Below, piece by piece: positions 34,289-45,854 of a DNA stretch of 64,000 nt (within the stretch, counting starts at the first letter, position 1; each line of letters opens with the position of its first letter). A program made the translations under genes and the position numbers. The stretch is from positions 91,521,488-91,585,487 of the forward strand of contig NC_082692.2 in the NCBI RefSeq assembly GCF_949987515.2. The letters are read 5' to 3'. The stretch comes from Delphinus delphis. Lineage: Eukaryota; Chordata; Mammalia; Artiodactyla; Delphinidae. The notes under the pieces were generated by a model. The model had not been told where the DNA came from and searched no databases. It worked only from the letters and a program-made list of their open reading frames with translations.

Positions 34289-36214
34289 TTAGGATATACT
34301 GCATACTAACTCATACCACTAACCTTGCTGGTGGCCTTAACAAAGGGGATCTAAGAATATAGCTGAATTATGTCATCAGACTACAAAAATGCAATTCCCT
34401 ATCAATGTTCCCCAATCCTCCTCTTCTCCTTTTTCCCAGTCTCTCCACCTGCATGGCCAGAGTTCCCAACTCACCCATTTTGACAAGGAAAACCTAAAGT
34501 ATTATATCTCCTAGCAACATTAACACTTCAAAGAGATTGGTCGGCAGGGAGTAAGCTTCAGTAGAAGGTAACATTCTAATGCTGGGATTCGGGGCATCTG
34601 TCTTACATCTCTATACCCCATGACAGAAGACTGACCCTGAGATTCATGTTTGAGGCTGGCCCTGGTCTAGAGTTCTGAGAATTTCTCTCCCACATTTATC
34701 TTAAATTCAATAGGAAAGCATTTACTTTCATCTACCTTTATTTCCCCATTTCATCTTTTAATCATTTATTATGAAATAATTGCACAGCAAGATTAAAAAA
34801 TATATGAAGAGATTTTGCTGACTTACCTCATACCTAGGTTTAAAGTAATAAAACTTCTTTGCTATTTTAAACAGTTTAACTGTAGTTCTGAGCTATGATT
34901 ATCCTGGTAGCTACAGAGCAGGTAGTGTCTTAAAGTCCCCATCAGAGTGACCAAATTCTGCTAAAAGTTCTAAAGTACTCTGAGATAACACAATATAACC
35001 AGGAAATCAAGATGTCTATAAATTTTAACCTGAATATTTACTTAGAAATTCCCTAAGTTTCTAGTATATATATAAGTTGAGCCTTCCTCTCAGAAGCCAA
35101 TTAACATTACACAGAGTTGTTTGTATAAGCAACTGAGACATTCAACAATTTAAATGATATAATTCGGAAAGGGTAAAAAAAGGAAAATTACATCTCTCAA
35201 TATCCCTGTTTTCTTTCAATGGAAAAATGATTGAAAGGGTCCTTCTTAGCATTCACTCTAGTAACCTACGTAAAAGTTGAATTGTAATTTAATTATTTTC
35301 CTTCCTAGTAATTAACTGGGAATTTCTAATCATTCAATCTGAGCATGTTTTGATTAAGTATTCTGTTGAAATTTTATTTTTTCCCCATCAGAGTATTAAA
35401 TCCTCTTAAGAGTAAGCACATAGAGAAACTGATGTGTTAAAGCCAATAAATGGTTCTGACTGCCTTGCTTAAGTGAGAGAGGAGGGGAAGATTTCCGATC
35501 AAAATTATTTAACAATTATACAATCCACTGATGAATTAGCAGGGTGTTAATTGAGTTACACCTGAAAGGCAGACACCACGTGACTCAGGAGAGATTAGGA
35601 GTGGTTTCCATGAAAACCACAGAGTACAAATAAAATAACAAATGCTGACTGAAGGATGAAACGTCCAATAAAAATGCCACGGTAGCAACTGCTGGAGCTT
35701 ATTTTTAATTTGGCAGAAATGGAAAAATCTTTGTTTTGCATCAGATATAAATGTATTCAGTGAGACTCAGCATGGTGAAAAATGTCATTCAAGTGTTTGC
35801 ATCTTAAGAGTCAGTGCATGCGTTCATTAATGTGTCCAGAAGTCTCCCTCCAATCAACTGAAAATGTCCAATGAGTTCCTCATCCTCTAGTAAGTAAGTT
35901 ACATATCTCTGAAATGACAGTCTAGAAATCAACATTATGGTAAAGTGATATTTTATCCTTTGATTTTGGTTGTTCTAGAAAATGATCAAATGATAGAAAA
36001 TTATTTTTCTGCCACTCTTATTTTTTTCCAGGAGTCTTTGGTCCTGAATATGTAAGTATTACCTCCAAATAAAATTTCATTTGCATATGTGGAGATATGT
36101 TTATTATTATATTTAGGTCATGAAATTCTACATATTAGCTGTATGACACTTGAAACACTGTTAAATTCTAACTGCGTCACTGCAATTTATAGTGAGTCAA
36201 GCAGCAGTGGGAAG
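34289..36214. other. long repeat-free stretch; candidate conserved or regulatory DNA
   Basis: About 1.9 kb in which no transposon was recognised. The part from 35500 to 36060 has homeobox-like AT cores (TTAATTGAG near 35550), a short palindrome (GGTTTCCATGAAAACC near 35606) and the micro-exon-like segment at 36032-36051. An octamer-like ATTTGCAT follows near 36080. None of this proves function. Confidence 0.45.
36032..36051 (+). other. candidate 20-nt micro-exon (unproven)
   Basis: A strong acceptor-like tract (CCACTCTTATTTTTTTCCAG, ending 36031) is followed by 20 bases and then a strong donor (GTAAGTATT from 36052). Read in the third frame, after two leading bases, the segment encodes V-F-G-P-E-Y. 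A length of 20 is not a multiple of three, so inclusion would shift a frame. I know of no gene to place it in, and a few such coincidences are expected by chance in 64 kb. Confidence 0.2.
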
Positions 36215-36345
36215 CGATGAGAGAGGCACATATGGTCTCTGTCACAGTGTCAGCTCCTTATGGCAAGAACAGATAATATGTAAACTAGCAAGTATGGCTG
36301 TGTTCCAATAAAACTTTACCAACACTGAAATTAGAATTCCATATA
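36215..36345. mobile_element. hAT MITE fragment (same family as 22079-22383)
   Basis: ATATGGTCTCTGTCACAGTG, TGGCTGTGTTCCAATAAAAC and TTTACCAACACTGAAATTAG match the internal part of the family in inverse orientation to the copy at 22.1 kb. The terminus is missing. Confidence 0.55.
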
Positions 36346-36379
36346 ATTTTCATGTGTCACAGAATATCATCCCTCTGAT

Positions 36380-36590
36380 TTTTTATTTTTGTGTGTGTGG
36401 TACGCGGCCCTCTCACTGTTGTGGCCTCTCCCGTTGTGGAGCACAGGCTCCAGACGTGCAGGCTCAGTGACCATGGCTCATGGGCCCAGCTGCTCCGCGG
36501 CATGTGGGACCTTCCCGGACCGGGGCACGAACCCGTGTCCCCTGCATCGGCAGGTGGACTCTAAACCACTGTGCCACCAGGGAAGCCCCC
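36380..36590 (-). mobile_element. CHR-type SINE (short form), antisense
   Basis: It runs from the tail side (TTTTTGTGTGTGTGGTACGC) to the head complement CACTGTGCCACCAGGGAAGC. The B-box complement GGGCACGAACCC is intact. The tail has partly become a GT run. No convincing TSD is visible. Confidence 0.92.
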
Positions 36591-36744
36591 AACGTATAAA
36601 TTTTAGGGGATTCTAATTCAACCCATAACATACACAGTACTATGCAATACTGTGCCCCTCATCCCCTTATATATATATGCATAATGCTCTAAAAACTTAT
36701 ATACACATAGATGATTAACAGATGGATAAAATCTACCTATTCTT

Positions 36745-36835
36745 TACTTAATTTTTATAAAATCCCGTGAGTGAGGTCCTATTATTACATCTATTTTATG
36801 GATGAAGAAACTGAGTCACATCTGAGTAAACATTC
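36745..36835 (-). repeat. MIR SINE fragment, antisense
   Basis: GAGGTCCTATTATTACATCT and ATTTTATGGATGAAGAAACT are the antisense central region of MIR. Confidence 0.65.
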
Positions 36836-37049
36836 AATCATTCTCCCCCATCCTCATGTTCTCTCTTTAACGTTTGGTCTTGTACTTCATGGAGTCAAGA
36901 GAAGCTATCAGACAGGATTCCACCAGGCTCCCACCTGCACCGCTGCACAATCTCCTTCCACCTCTGCCCTAGCCATGGGCACAGCATCTTGACCCATCTT
37001 GTTGGGTATGGTCTGTCAAGAATCACCTTCTTCTTGAGCATCAGTAAGT

Positions 37050-37440
37050 AATCATTGAAATAAATGTATAGAAATTAACGTAAGTGCTATAAAAGGAAAA
37101 AGGGTTGTGATAGAAATTACAGGTCAGTGTGGACAGAACGCTGTATGAAAGGCAGGGGCACTAAATTAAGCTAGAGAGGTGGACAGACAGCCGACGGCAG
37201 AGAGCCTTGCATGGCACGGTTAAGAGGATCTATTTTATCCTCACTACGGTGGGAAGCCACTGCGGCGCATGGCATGGGCCTCTTTACGTGAAAAGAGATA
37301 ATTACAACAACGTGGCCAGTGCTATAATTGAGCAGAGTATTGTGAGGACACAGAGGAGAGGTGACATCTCTACAAGGGGGGTCAGGAAGGTCTTAGAGAA
37401 AACGTTTGATCTGACAAATGAAGGGTCAGATGGGAGTTCT
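37050..37440 (-). repeat. two L2 fragments, antisense, in abnormal order
   Basis: The first piece (to about 37260) has GAGAGCCTTGCATGGCACGG and TTTATCCTCACTACGGTGGG, an inner part of L2 in antisense. The second (37290-37440) has GTGGCCAGTGCTATAATTGA, GGACACAGAGGAGAGGTGAC and AGGAAGGTCTTAGAG, which lies nearer the L2 terminus and should have come first. This implies two copies or a rearrangement. An 80-codon frame here is a by-product. Confidence 0.55.
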
Positions 37441-37784
37441 CAAAGATGACTAGCACTTAATTATATTCTTTGCCTTTTCACACCAATAGGGTACTGTTAT
37501 CTCATTGTATAAACTCATATTACGCAAGCTTCCTTGGGCTGAAATTCAGATTTTTATTTGCCCCATGCACTTAAAATAAAGAATGAACTCAGTAACAATA
37601 ATATGGAAATCCTTTTTCAAACAGAATCTGGGGTGTTAAACAAATAATAAAATTTAAACTAAGCTGGGCGCAGAGCCCAGAAAACGTCACATTAAGGCAA
37701 ACAAGTGAACATGAAAAAAAAACCCCAAAGTGATGGCAACAAAGAGCTGGTGGCATAACAGATATAAAGCAAGGGAGAGCCAGA
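37441..37784. other. unassigned non-coding stretch
   Basis: No gene or repeat recognised. Confidence 0.5.
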
Positions 37785-37960
37785 CATGGGTGACAGAACC
37801 CAGGAATGGCACCCAAGTTGGAGTCCTAGCTTTGCCACTTCTTGGTGACCTTGAGCAAGTTACTGAACTTCCCCTGGCTCCACTCCGTCAACTGGGAAAT
37901 AGGCAGGTGGGCCTGATGATTTCAAAAGTCCCACCAGGCTTTAAACATTCAGGGTATCTC
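37785..37960 (+). repeat. MIR SINE, sense
   Basis: TTGGAGTCCTAGCTTTGCCA, CTTCTTGGTGACCTTGAGCA, AGTTACTGAACTTCCCCTGG and GGGCCTGATGATTTCAAAAG. The tRNA-side half is well preserved and the 3' part is replaced. Confidence 0.8.
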
Positions 37961-38779
37961 TGAGTCAGTGACAGCTGAAGCAGAAAGGCCTCTCCTAAGA
38001 GGTAAGAGTAAGAATGGATACATGTATGTGTATATATATATATAACTGAAACTGAAACAGATTTTAGTTTATATGAAGACAAATATGATAAACTCATCTC
38101 TTATGCCCTTGCTTTTAGGGTTGTACTATATCTATGCTTCCAGGTCATCATAGAAAAAGTTCATGGTGGGAGAATTTCTGTATGTAGCTTATGAACTTGA
38201 CACTTCATTAATATCAAATGAGCAGCCAACAGTTCTGTTTTGGCTTCCCTTAAGAGCCTCTTTCTGGATCCAAAGTCACTAAACACAGGTTCCTCCATCA
38301 GCAATTTATGATATCACAGTAGTGGATTCTATTCCAATAAGACACTTGTACTTTGGAGAGAAATGACTATAGATCACCTTGATGTTTTCTTTTCAGTTTT
38401 ACTCTGCAAGGTTTGAGCTATTAATTCTTCCCATCTATATGGACTAATATTTCAAGAATCCTTCTTTTATAAGTCCTCTTGGGATCCTAAATACAGAAGG
38501 AACCCCACCCCAGAAATCAAACTGCTTGTATCTTGTTGCACCTATATGAAGAGTCATAATCAAGCAAGGTGATGACACTCACAGCTCTGGAAAGCAAGCT
38601 CCAGTAAGGGGAGAAATTCAGCCCAGCTGGCATTGTACTTGCTGCAAAAATCACAATCTCCCAGACAAAACAGTCCTCACATGGACCAACAGGAAAAGAC
38701 AAGCACAGCTTCCGACCTCTTTAAATCACAGTAGAGAGATCATTATGTCATTAGTGTTCAAACTAGGAGGCACCATAGG
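37961..38779. other. unassigned non-coding stretch
   Basis: No gene recognised. A short TA run lies at 38032-38043. Confidence 0.5.
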
Positions 38780-38865
38780 TTTCCTCAGTAAAACGCCTCT
38801 TATTTCACAGATGACTTGGTTAAGCAATTTGCTTAAAGATAGTCAAGGAGTTAATGAAAAAAACA
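38780..38865 (-). repeat. MIR-like fragment, antisense (weak)
   Basis: TTATTTCACAGATGACTTGG and TTAAGCAATTTGCTTAAAGA resemble the antisense MIR centre. Confidence 0.4.
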
Positions 38866-39189
38866 AGATGAGAAACCATTTCTATTTTCACAGTATGCCT
38901 TTCTCCCCAAACACTAAGTTCTCATGCCTTAGATTATGCAGGAATTTAAATGAGGACTTCTAGTAGTATGCATGCTTGGCTATTCCTACTGGTCTGCAGG
39001 AACTACAAGGACCATTCCTTCAAGAACTGTCAGGACAATTTATTTACCGCATCACTATCTACTTCAGAATCTAAGCCTTGAATTCCCTCCCTCTACCACC
39101 TAAAACTGCTCTTCTGGTTCATTCAGTCTAATCTCTTAACTGACATCAACACCATCTTTTTTTCTTTCTCTATCAATATTCTGGATAGT

Positions 39190-39330
39190 CAGAATTAGCG
39201 GGATTTAAGTTTTAGTCTTCGCACTGTTGATTATTCTCCATGCCATCTTGGGCAGGTTATGTATCCTGCCTAGACTTCCACTGCCTCATTTAAACATACT
39301 AAACATAATTGGGTCTAGTCAGGGGCTCTT
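39190..39330 (+). repeat. MIR SINE, sense (diverged)
   Basis: AGCGGGATTTAAGTTTTAGT, CCATCTTGGGCAGGTTATGT and CCACTGCCTCATTTAAACAT follow MIR sense order. Confidence 0.5.
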
Positions 39331-40189
39331 TTTGTGAGGTCAGATCTCCAAGTTCAGTAAGTCTATGAAAAATTGTATGTTTAATTTTATGTGCATATAT
39401 TGTGAGCATTACATTACATTAGAAAGGATACCTAAATTTAATTAGTTAAGAATTTCTGGGCTAAATGATTTCTTGAGTCCATTCAAACTGATTCTATAAA
39501 TTACACTATATGATGAAATGACATCTCAATATGTCCATAGAAATCCATTTATTTAATCCATCTACTTTGTCTTCAGTTTACCTGAAGCCCAAGGGATCTG
39601 GAATAGTATTTCACAACACCTACCTACTGGTTACAGGTTATCCCCTCAAAAACTGCAGTCACCTTCCCTACAGTCTGTTTCCACAGCTGCTTCCTTGAGC
39701 TGCTGCCTGATTTCTGATAGTAAGTTCTAATTGCCTTTCTGACGTCCTCTACCACCTGCTATTGGTATGACATGCATAGAAATGAAACCTACCTACCAAA
39801 GGGATCATCTCAGTATAGTACACGTGGGCAGCTAGATGTTATAACCACAGAAATTATGTCACAAGTCAGGGACAAATCAAAATCCTGAGAACAAAAGTAA
39901 ATATCAATGTCATACAGCAGGTATCAGAAAATAAGAGTGAATTCAGAGTTTGAGATGGATTGTGACAAATGATTCAGATTAACATGTTAGAATGACAAAG
40001 GCCTGTTTTCTTTTTGTTGTTGTTGACGTTATCACTCAGGGAGAAGGTTTTAAGGTCTCTAGGAGAGGTGTAATTCTCACCTTAATCCTAGGAGAGGATG
40101 TAATTACAATCTCTGGTCCTTTTGCATCTGCATTATTGTCACAATGAACAGTAACAGCAACTACTACTGCTGCTGCTACTATAAGTACT
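39331..40189. other. unassigned non-coding stretch
   Basis: No gene or confident repeat. A short triplet-rich patch (ACTACTACTGCTGCTGCTAC, 40159-40178) produces an Ala/Val-rich minus-strand frame that is an artefact. Confidence 0.5.
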
Positions 40190-40360
40190 GCGTTGAGTAC
40201 TGATTTCACGCCCAGCATTTCACTAAGAGCCTTTCACATGTCATTCCTTTGCTCTCCAGAGCACCCTTGAGATCCCTACCACAGTCCCCATTATAGGTGA
40301 GGTGGTGGGCTGTGGGAGAGAGTAGGAATGGCCCAAGGACTCTGGCTCATGATTAGGGGA
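40190..40360 (-). repeat. MIR SINE, antisense (diverged)
   Basis: GCATTTCACTAAGAGCCTTT, CCTACCACAGTCCCCATTAT and GGCCCAAGGACTCTGGCTC resemble the antisense MIR order. Confidence 0.5.
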
Positions 40361-40411
40361 GTCAGGTTCAGACTCAGTGTGGACTTACGAAATTTGTTTA
40401 AAGGCTGCATT

Positions 40412-40820
40412 TGATGTATATTATTTTCCTAGTGGTGCTATAGCAAATTACTACTACAACAATGGAAACTTATTCTCTAATAGTTCTGGAGGTTAAAAGT
40501 CCAAAATCCAGATGTTGTGAAGGCCATACTCCCTCTGAAGGCTCTAGGGAAGCAACCATCCTTGTCACTTCCTAGCTTCTGGTGGCTTCAGGCAATCCTC
40601 GGCATTCTTTGCCTTGCAGGGGCATCACTGCAAACTCTTCCATCATCTTCACATGGCCTTCCTCCCGATTTGTATCTCTGTGTGCCTTTCTTCCTCTTAA
40701 AATACCATCAGTCATTAGGATTTAGGGCCCACCCTAATACAGTCTGACCTCAACTTAGCTTAACTAATTACATCTGCAAAGACCCCATTTTCATATAAGG
40801 GTTACATCCTGAGGTTGTGA
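40412..40820 (-). repeat. MLT1-type LTR (ERVL-MaLR), antisense
   Basis: Antisense LTR landmarks are GGTGCTATAGCAAATTACTA, AATAGTTCTGGAGGTTAAAA, TCTTCACATGGCCTTCCTCC, GGATTTAGGGCCCACCCTAA, TTACATCTGCAAAGACCCCA and CATCCTGAGGTTGTG. This is a solitary, ancient LTR of the MaLR group. No internal retroviral sequence is present next to it. The 76-codon frame at 40517-40747 comes from the LTR. Confidence 0.75.
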
Positions 40821-41559
40821 CCACACCTCTGTAGATACCTACATATACTGTGGACCACATCATTATCAAAGGGTTCTCCATAGAGCAATGTATTTTATTG
40901 TGAACTACTGTACTGTTCATTGCAGAAAGCAAGCAGCAGTAAGAGAGCTTTGGATCCCTTAAGTCGCCTTGCTATATTAGTACTGTGAGCATCATCTTCC
41001 TCTTAATACATGTGATGCTTCTTCCTCCAGGAAATAGCTTTCCTGGAGCGGAGCCGGCTACAGTCTGTGTGTCGATTTGCACTTAAACTTCAAAGCTCTG
41101 AGAAAACTTTCAAAGTCCAGGATAATCAGGTTAATGCTGCATTCGATTTACTCTGAGGAGAGATTTCCATCTTTAATAAAAATATAAATACAGGCTCCTA
41201 TGTGTTCAAGAAGAAAAAGGTCAACAAATAGGTCGGGTCAGTTTTAGTTTCTGGTTCAGATCAAAACCAGATAATTCCAAAAAATATGAGGGTTGTGTGT
41301 TTTCACCCATCAATACTGGAGCTTCAGGAAAAAACTCTGTGTTGTATGGGCCTCTCAAACGATGCTCACTGTTGTACCAGGACTGTGTTTGGAGGGCATG
41401 GAAGAAGTAGGAATGCGCATTTGGACAGGGATGAGGGAAGGAATGAGAATCGGCCCCCCGAACACAATTATAAATGGAAAATAACGACTGCTTTCCCTAC
41501 CTCTCCCTATCGCCCTTGTTTCTTTAAAAAGTACACCTTTGCTACTTGAAGATCATACA
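40821..41559. other. repeat-free stretch containing an exon-like segment
   Basis: No transposon recognised. Composition shifts around 41030-41130, which has several CpG dinucleotides in an otherwise CpG-poor window and holds the exon-like frame described separately. Two overlapping frames at 41286-41549 have no recognisable motif. Confidence 0.45.
41031..41129 (+). other. candidate 99-bp exon-like segment (unproven)
   Basis: An acceptor-like tract (GATGCTTCTTCCTCCAG, ending 41030) is followed by 33 uninterrupted codons and a possible but weak donor (CAG/GTTAAT at 41130). The product would begin EIAFLERSRLQSVCRF and include FALKLQSSEKTFKVQ, a charged, protein-like composition. The frame closes upstream at a TGA (41013-41015) and downstream at a TGA (41154-41156). 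I do not recognise the peptide. The donor lacks the usual purine-rich +3 to +5 positions, so this may be chance. Confidence 0.2.
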
Positions 41560-41800
41560 TCTTTGCTCTGAGAGTCAGGAGACTTGATAATAGTGTTAAA
41601 GAGGTAAGCCAAACCCTGCCTCCTAGCCCATGTCATCCCTGTCCCTTCAGTCAGCAGGGGCAATAATGACCTCACGAGACAAGTCCTTCTAATTCTAGCT
41701 AGAGTTACCTTTGTTGTAAAGTGCTGAGCAAGGACCTAGTACAGCAAACCCTCTGTAAATTGTGGTGGTAGTCTGTGTCCTTATTTTATGGATGATAAAA
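41560..41800 (+). repeat. MIR SINE, sense (diverged)
   Basis: TGAGAGTCAGGAGACTTGAT, GGGGCAATAATGACCTCACG, AAAGTGCTGAGCAAGGACCT and AAACCCTCTGTAAATTGTGG follow MIR sense order. Confidence 0.55.
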
Positions 41801-43850
41801 CCAAGGCTCAGGCAAGGCATCCATAGAAAAGCAAAACCATTTTAAGGCCTGTACTTTTAAGTTATGACACACATAATCAGTAGAACAGGTCAAAAATAAA
41901 TTTTTGTAACGTTGCTGCCAAGGAAGAATCATCATTGCATGTCTTAACCTTAAAATCAAATGAAGGCACTTGGCTACAAAAGGTGAAAGGCAGAATCCTT
42001 AACTTCTCCTTATTTCAAGACCTGTGTGATCTTTTAGTGGCAAAAATGTAACAATGCCAGAAAAAGTGGTGTCAGAAAGTATTCAGAGGTAAATGAATCT
42101 TTTGTGTCCTACCCCTAAAGTCGGTGCTCAAGTTCCAGGTCAATCAGACCTTTATGGTTAACAGAAACAACAGGAGGCCCCGCAAGTTGTCATGCGTGTT
42201 GATTCAATATCTAGAGCTGCTAGACCAGCACTGCAAGAAAGGCCCAGTGGAATTGATACTATTCTTTGTATTGTCTTCTGTGCAATGTCTCTGCACTGAC
42301 AAATAGATTTTAAACATTACCCCTAGAGTTTTGGTGGAGGACCCAGTTTAATAACAATTTATTATACTTTGTGGGCGTCTGGGCTGCTGGCCTGGGTGCA
42401 GCTGTAATGAAGCACAGGCTAAAGAGGAAGGGAGTGTTGTCAGAGATAAACTGTTAATAGGTGAAGGGGGGGAGGAACTGGAATTCAACCTGTACCAGAG
42501 CTAATGTCTTACCAAGACAAAGGGCTGAGGGAGGGAGACACAGACTTCAGGAAAGAAACCGGGTCACAAAACCTGAGTTGAGGGGGCTCAAAATGGAAGC
42601 AAGATATGGTAGCCAGAGAAATTCTCTCACTTTCTGGGGCACAGCTCTAAGTACCCGACAGACAAGCCTGTGTCTTTGGCTATGGAGTTGAGGTTATTAG
42701 AAAAGGCTCCAAGCCTGCTTACATGACTTTTTGCAAAGCTCCATTCCTTTTCAAAGGACTTCACCCATTCATTATCTCATTTGACAACCTCTTTATTAGA
42801 AATTTAGGTATGATTATGAAGAACTACGCCTACTTTTAGGTAAGCAATGTAAGGCACAATTGGTTTTTAATTTCCTTTTTAGGGTCAACAATGTCCAATT
42901 TACCCCTATGTGCTAGGCAAGTTTGAAGTACACTGTGCATAAAATAGAGATCCTGGTCTCATAGAAGTTACCACTGAGATCACAGGGTGAGTGGGTAAGA
43001 TTTGTAGAGATTGATCCCATTTTCAGATTTATAGTTTTGTTTTCATTACCTTCTGATCTCTCTTAATTAGATATACAATTCTCAAAACTGAGGGGAAAGT
43101 ATTAACTACGCCATGAGCAGGCAAGGCAGAAAAAGGACATTAGTTTTTGGTGTTAACTGTCTAACATGAGGGTTGTAAATAATTTCTTAGAGATAATAAA
43201 GACATTACAGATGTAATTAAACTATTTCTTATAGACTTATGACTGGTATATTGCCAGGGTAAAAAGCAAGGCAAAAAGTGTCATCTAATTTTTCACTTTA
43301 ATTTTTTTTAACAACTACTATAATCCTGGCTCTGGAGGTAGTGATAAACAACTACCAAAGGCCTGGTCCCTGCCACCCTCAATTTTTAACTAATGGTACA
43401 GCCAGACATTTAAAAGTAAGTCCCTCTGCTTTGAAAGTTGATAGTAACTATACTTATCAAAACACCTAACTTTGAGCACACATTACTTTTATAATAAAAA
43501 ACTAAATAATTTGGGTATGCTGGCTAGTACAAGTCACCACAAGGGAAAACAATCATAGTTTAAAAGAGCTTGGAAGATGTAATTACAGGATTATTTGCAG
43601 AACACTGCATGAGCTTGCATTCTGATTTCATGTCATAACTCCATGATTGAAGGCTTCAAAATCAGAATCAAATTTAGATCTCCCACTTGGAGACTCTGGT
43701 AATCAGAATCTTCTGTCACTGAGTCCCAGACGATTTCAAATACATTACACTCCACCAGCAAGGTCAGAGTATGAGGAAAACAGTATGAGCTTTATTTTTC
43801 TCGTTCTTATCTTTTCTAAGGAAGTTTAAGAATTCTTCCCAGGTCATTAA
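41801..43850. other. unassigned non-coding stretch
   Basis: About 2 kb. A weak antisense MIR may lie at 42755-42850 (TCATTATCTCATTTGACAAC). A weak antisense L2 end may lie at 43310-43420 (GGCCTGGTCCCTGCCACCCT). No gene was recognised. Confidence 0.45.
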
Positions 43851-44083
43851 AAAAAACTCAGTAGGGGCTTCCCTGGTGGCGCAGCGGTTGAGAGTCCGCC
43901 TGCCGATGCAGGGGACATGGGTTCGTGCCCCAGTCCAGGAAGATCCCACATGCCGTGGAGTGGCTAGGCCCATGAGCCATGGCCGCTGAGCCTGTGCGTC
44001 CAGAGCCTGTGCTCCGCAACGGGAGAGGCCACAACAGTGAGAGGCCCGCGTACCGCAAAAAAAAAAAAAAAAAAACTCAGTAG
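43851..44083 (+). mobile_element. CHR-type SINE (short form), intact, 14-15-base TSD
   Basis: The best preserved SINE in the window. It has the head GGGCTTCCCTGGTGGCGCAG, B box GGTTCGTGCCC, body end GGCCCGCGTACCGC, and an uninterrupted A tail of about 19 (into the TSD). The TSD AAAAACTCAGTAGG is present at 43852-43865 and 44070-44083. A pure tail and perfect duplication point to a comparatively recent insertion. Short frames on both strands here are SINE by-products. Confidence 0.97.
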
Positions 44084-44469
44084 GATGTATTGTATTTCAT
44101 TCAAAACTGCTTTATATTTTTCTTACATACTTAAGAGAAATGCAAGCCAGCACAGATGTAGGCAAGCACAAAGAGAAAGGATCATGTGCACTGTAGATCC
44201 AGCTCTACCATATGTATCCTTTCTTAGATTTACTCTTATGAAATGGAACGGTCTGCCCTGCACATTCTCTTCGTTGTGAAAATTAACCAGTACATAGAAA
44301 AATCTGAGCATAGTGACGGGCACAGCATAAGTACTGAATAATTATTATTCTAGGGGAATTTATCATTCTGTATGGTGTGAGGTAGTAATTAAACCTGCTT
44401 TTCTAAATGCAAGCCAGTTTATCCCATCATCCATTAATGAATCATACACTTTCCCCACTGATTTTAAGA
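44084..44469. other. unassigned non-coding stretch
   Basis: No gene recognised. A MIR- or L2-like terminus may lie near 44310-44350 (CATAGTGACGGGCACAGCAT). Confidence 0.45.
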
Positions 44470-44760
44470 TTCAAATTTTAAGTTACAAAAGTAGAATATA
44501 CTCATTGTAAAAATTTCAAATAATGCCACAAAAGACAGGTAAAAGGTTTTTCTCACCCTCCCCAAATGTGTTCTACTTCTGTCTCCTAAAGTATTTTTAT
44601 GTTTCAGTCAATGTAATTAGAATACTACACATACACAAGTGCATGCATATATAATTTCCTCTTTCATACACTGGGTCGCCTATACTTACAACTCTGTGAC
44701 TTGCTCCTGTCAGTCAGTGATATACCTTGAAAATATTCCCATGGCAGTGGCAATTTTTCT
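44470..44760 (-). mobile_element. old L1-like 3' sequence, antisense (weak)
   Basis: AATATACTCATTGTAAAAAT, TCAGTCAATGTAATTAGAAT and CTCTGTGACTTGCTCCTGTC resemble a decayed antisense tail seen in old mammalian LINEs. A related piece is at 50995-51178. Confidence 0.35.
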
Positions 44761-45104
44761 TAAAAAGTTAAGATTTTTAATAAAGTCCAAAACCCAAGGC
44801 AACCCAAGTCATATCTTCCAGTAGGAGATAGATAATGACATAGAGTATTTGAAAAATGCTGAGAAAACTCTAGGAGTCGAAACCCTATTTTGACTCCCAA
44901 ATGTAAACTACTTTCCACGAATCATTGTGCTTCTACAGTTTTAAAATCACTATGCATATCCTCAATCCTCTACTTCATTTTTGCAAATACTAATCTATCT
45001 TAAAAGATTTCTTCTGTCCGAAATCTTAACAACAGAGGCAAAGGAAATAACTTCCATGTACAAAAATGATGAGAATTTTGGCTTAAGAGAGATCTCAAAA
45101 GATG
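44761..45104. other. unassigned non-coding stretch
   Basis: No gene or repeat recognised. Confidence 0.5.
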
Positions 45105-45854
45105 GCTGGTGAGAGATTTCAAGATAGGGGTGGGATATCCTGAGCTCACCTCCTCCCACAGACACACCAAAACTACAAACTACCTACATAACAATTCTCT
45201 CTAAAATAAGACCTCAAGACTAGTAGAAGAGCTCTTCAACAAAAAGAAAGCCTTGTTGAGACAGGTGGGAGGGACAGAGACACAGCCTTGCCAGGGCTCC
45301 CACCCACTGCGTGCTGACAAGTGGAAAGGACATCACAAAAATGGAGCTCCTCCCTGAGGAGCAAGGGGTTCAAGTCCTACATTGGGCACCCCACCTCAAG
45401 GGACCTGCACCAGAAAGTCAAGACCCCAAAACAACTGGCTTTGAAGGCCACTTGGACTTAGATCTGGGAGAGCCAGTTGGCTCCAGGAAACAGAGACTCT
45501 GCTTTTGAAGCTCTCTCACACAAACTTACTCCATTTAATGACCTCAGCATTACCTGGCCTCATACCAAAACCATACAAGGACACCACACAAAAAGAAAAT
45601 TACAGACAGTATGCTCAATGAACATAGATGAGGGATAAAAATCATAAGATCATCTCAAAAGATGCAGAAAAAGCATTTGACAACATTCAACATCCAAATA
45701 TGATAAAAACTCCCAACAAAGTGGGTACAGAGGGAACATACCTCAACATAATAGAGGCTATATATGACAACCCCACAGTTAACATCATACTCAACAGCGA
45801 AAAGCTGAAATATTCTCCTCTAAGGCCAGGAACAAGATAGGAATGCCCACTCTT

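Noticed and set aside
40036..40218. Ala/Val-rich minus-strand frame
   Set aside because: Its character comes from a short ACT/GCT triplet patch and part of a MIR. No gene context.
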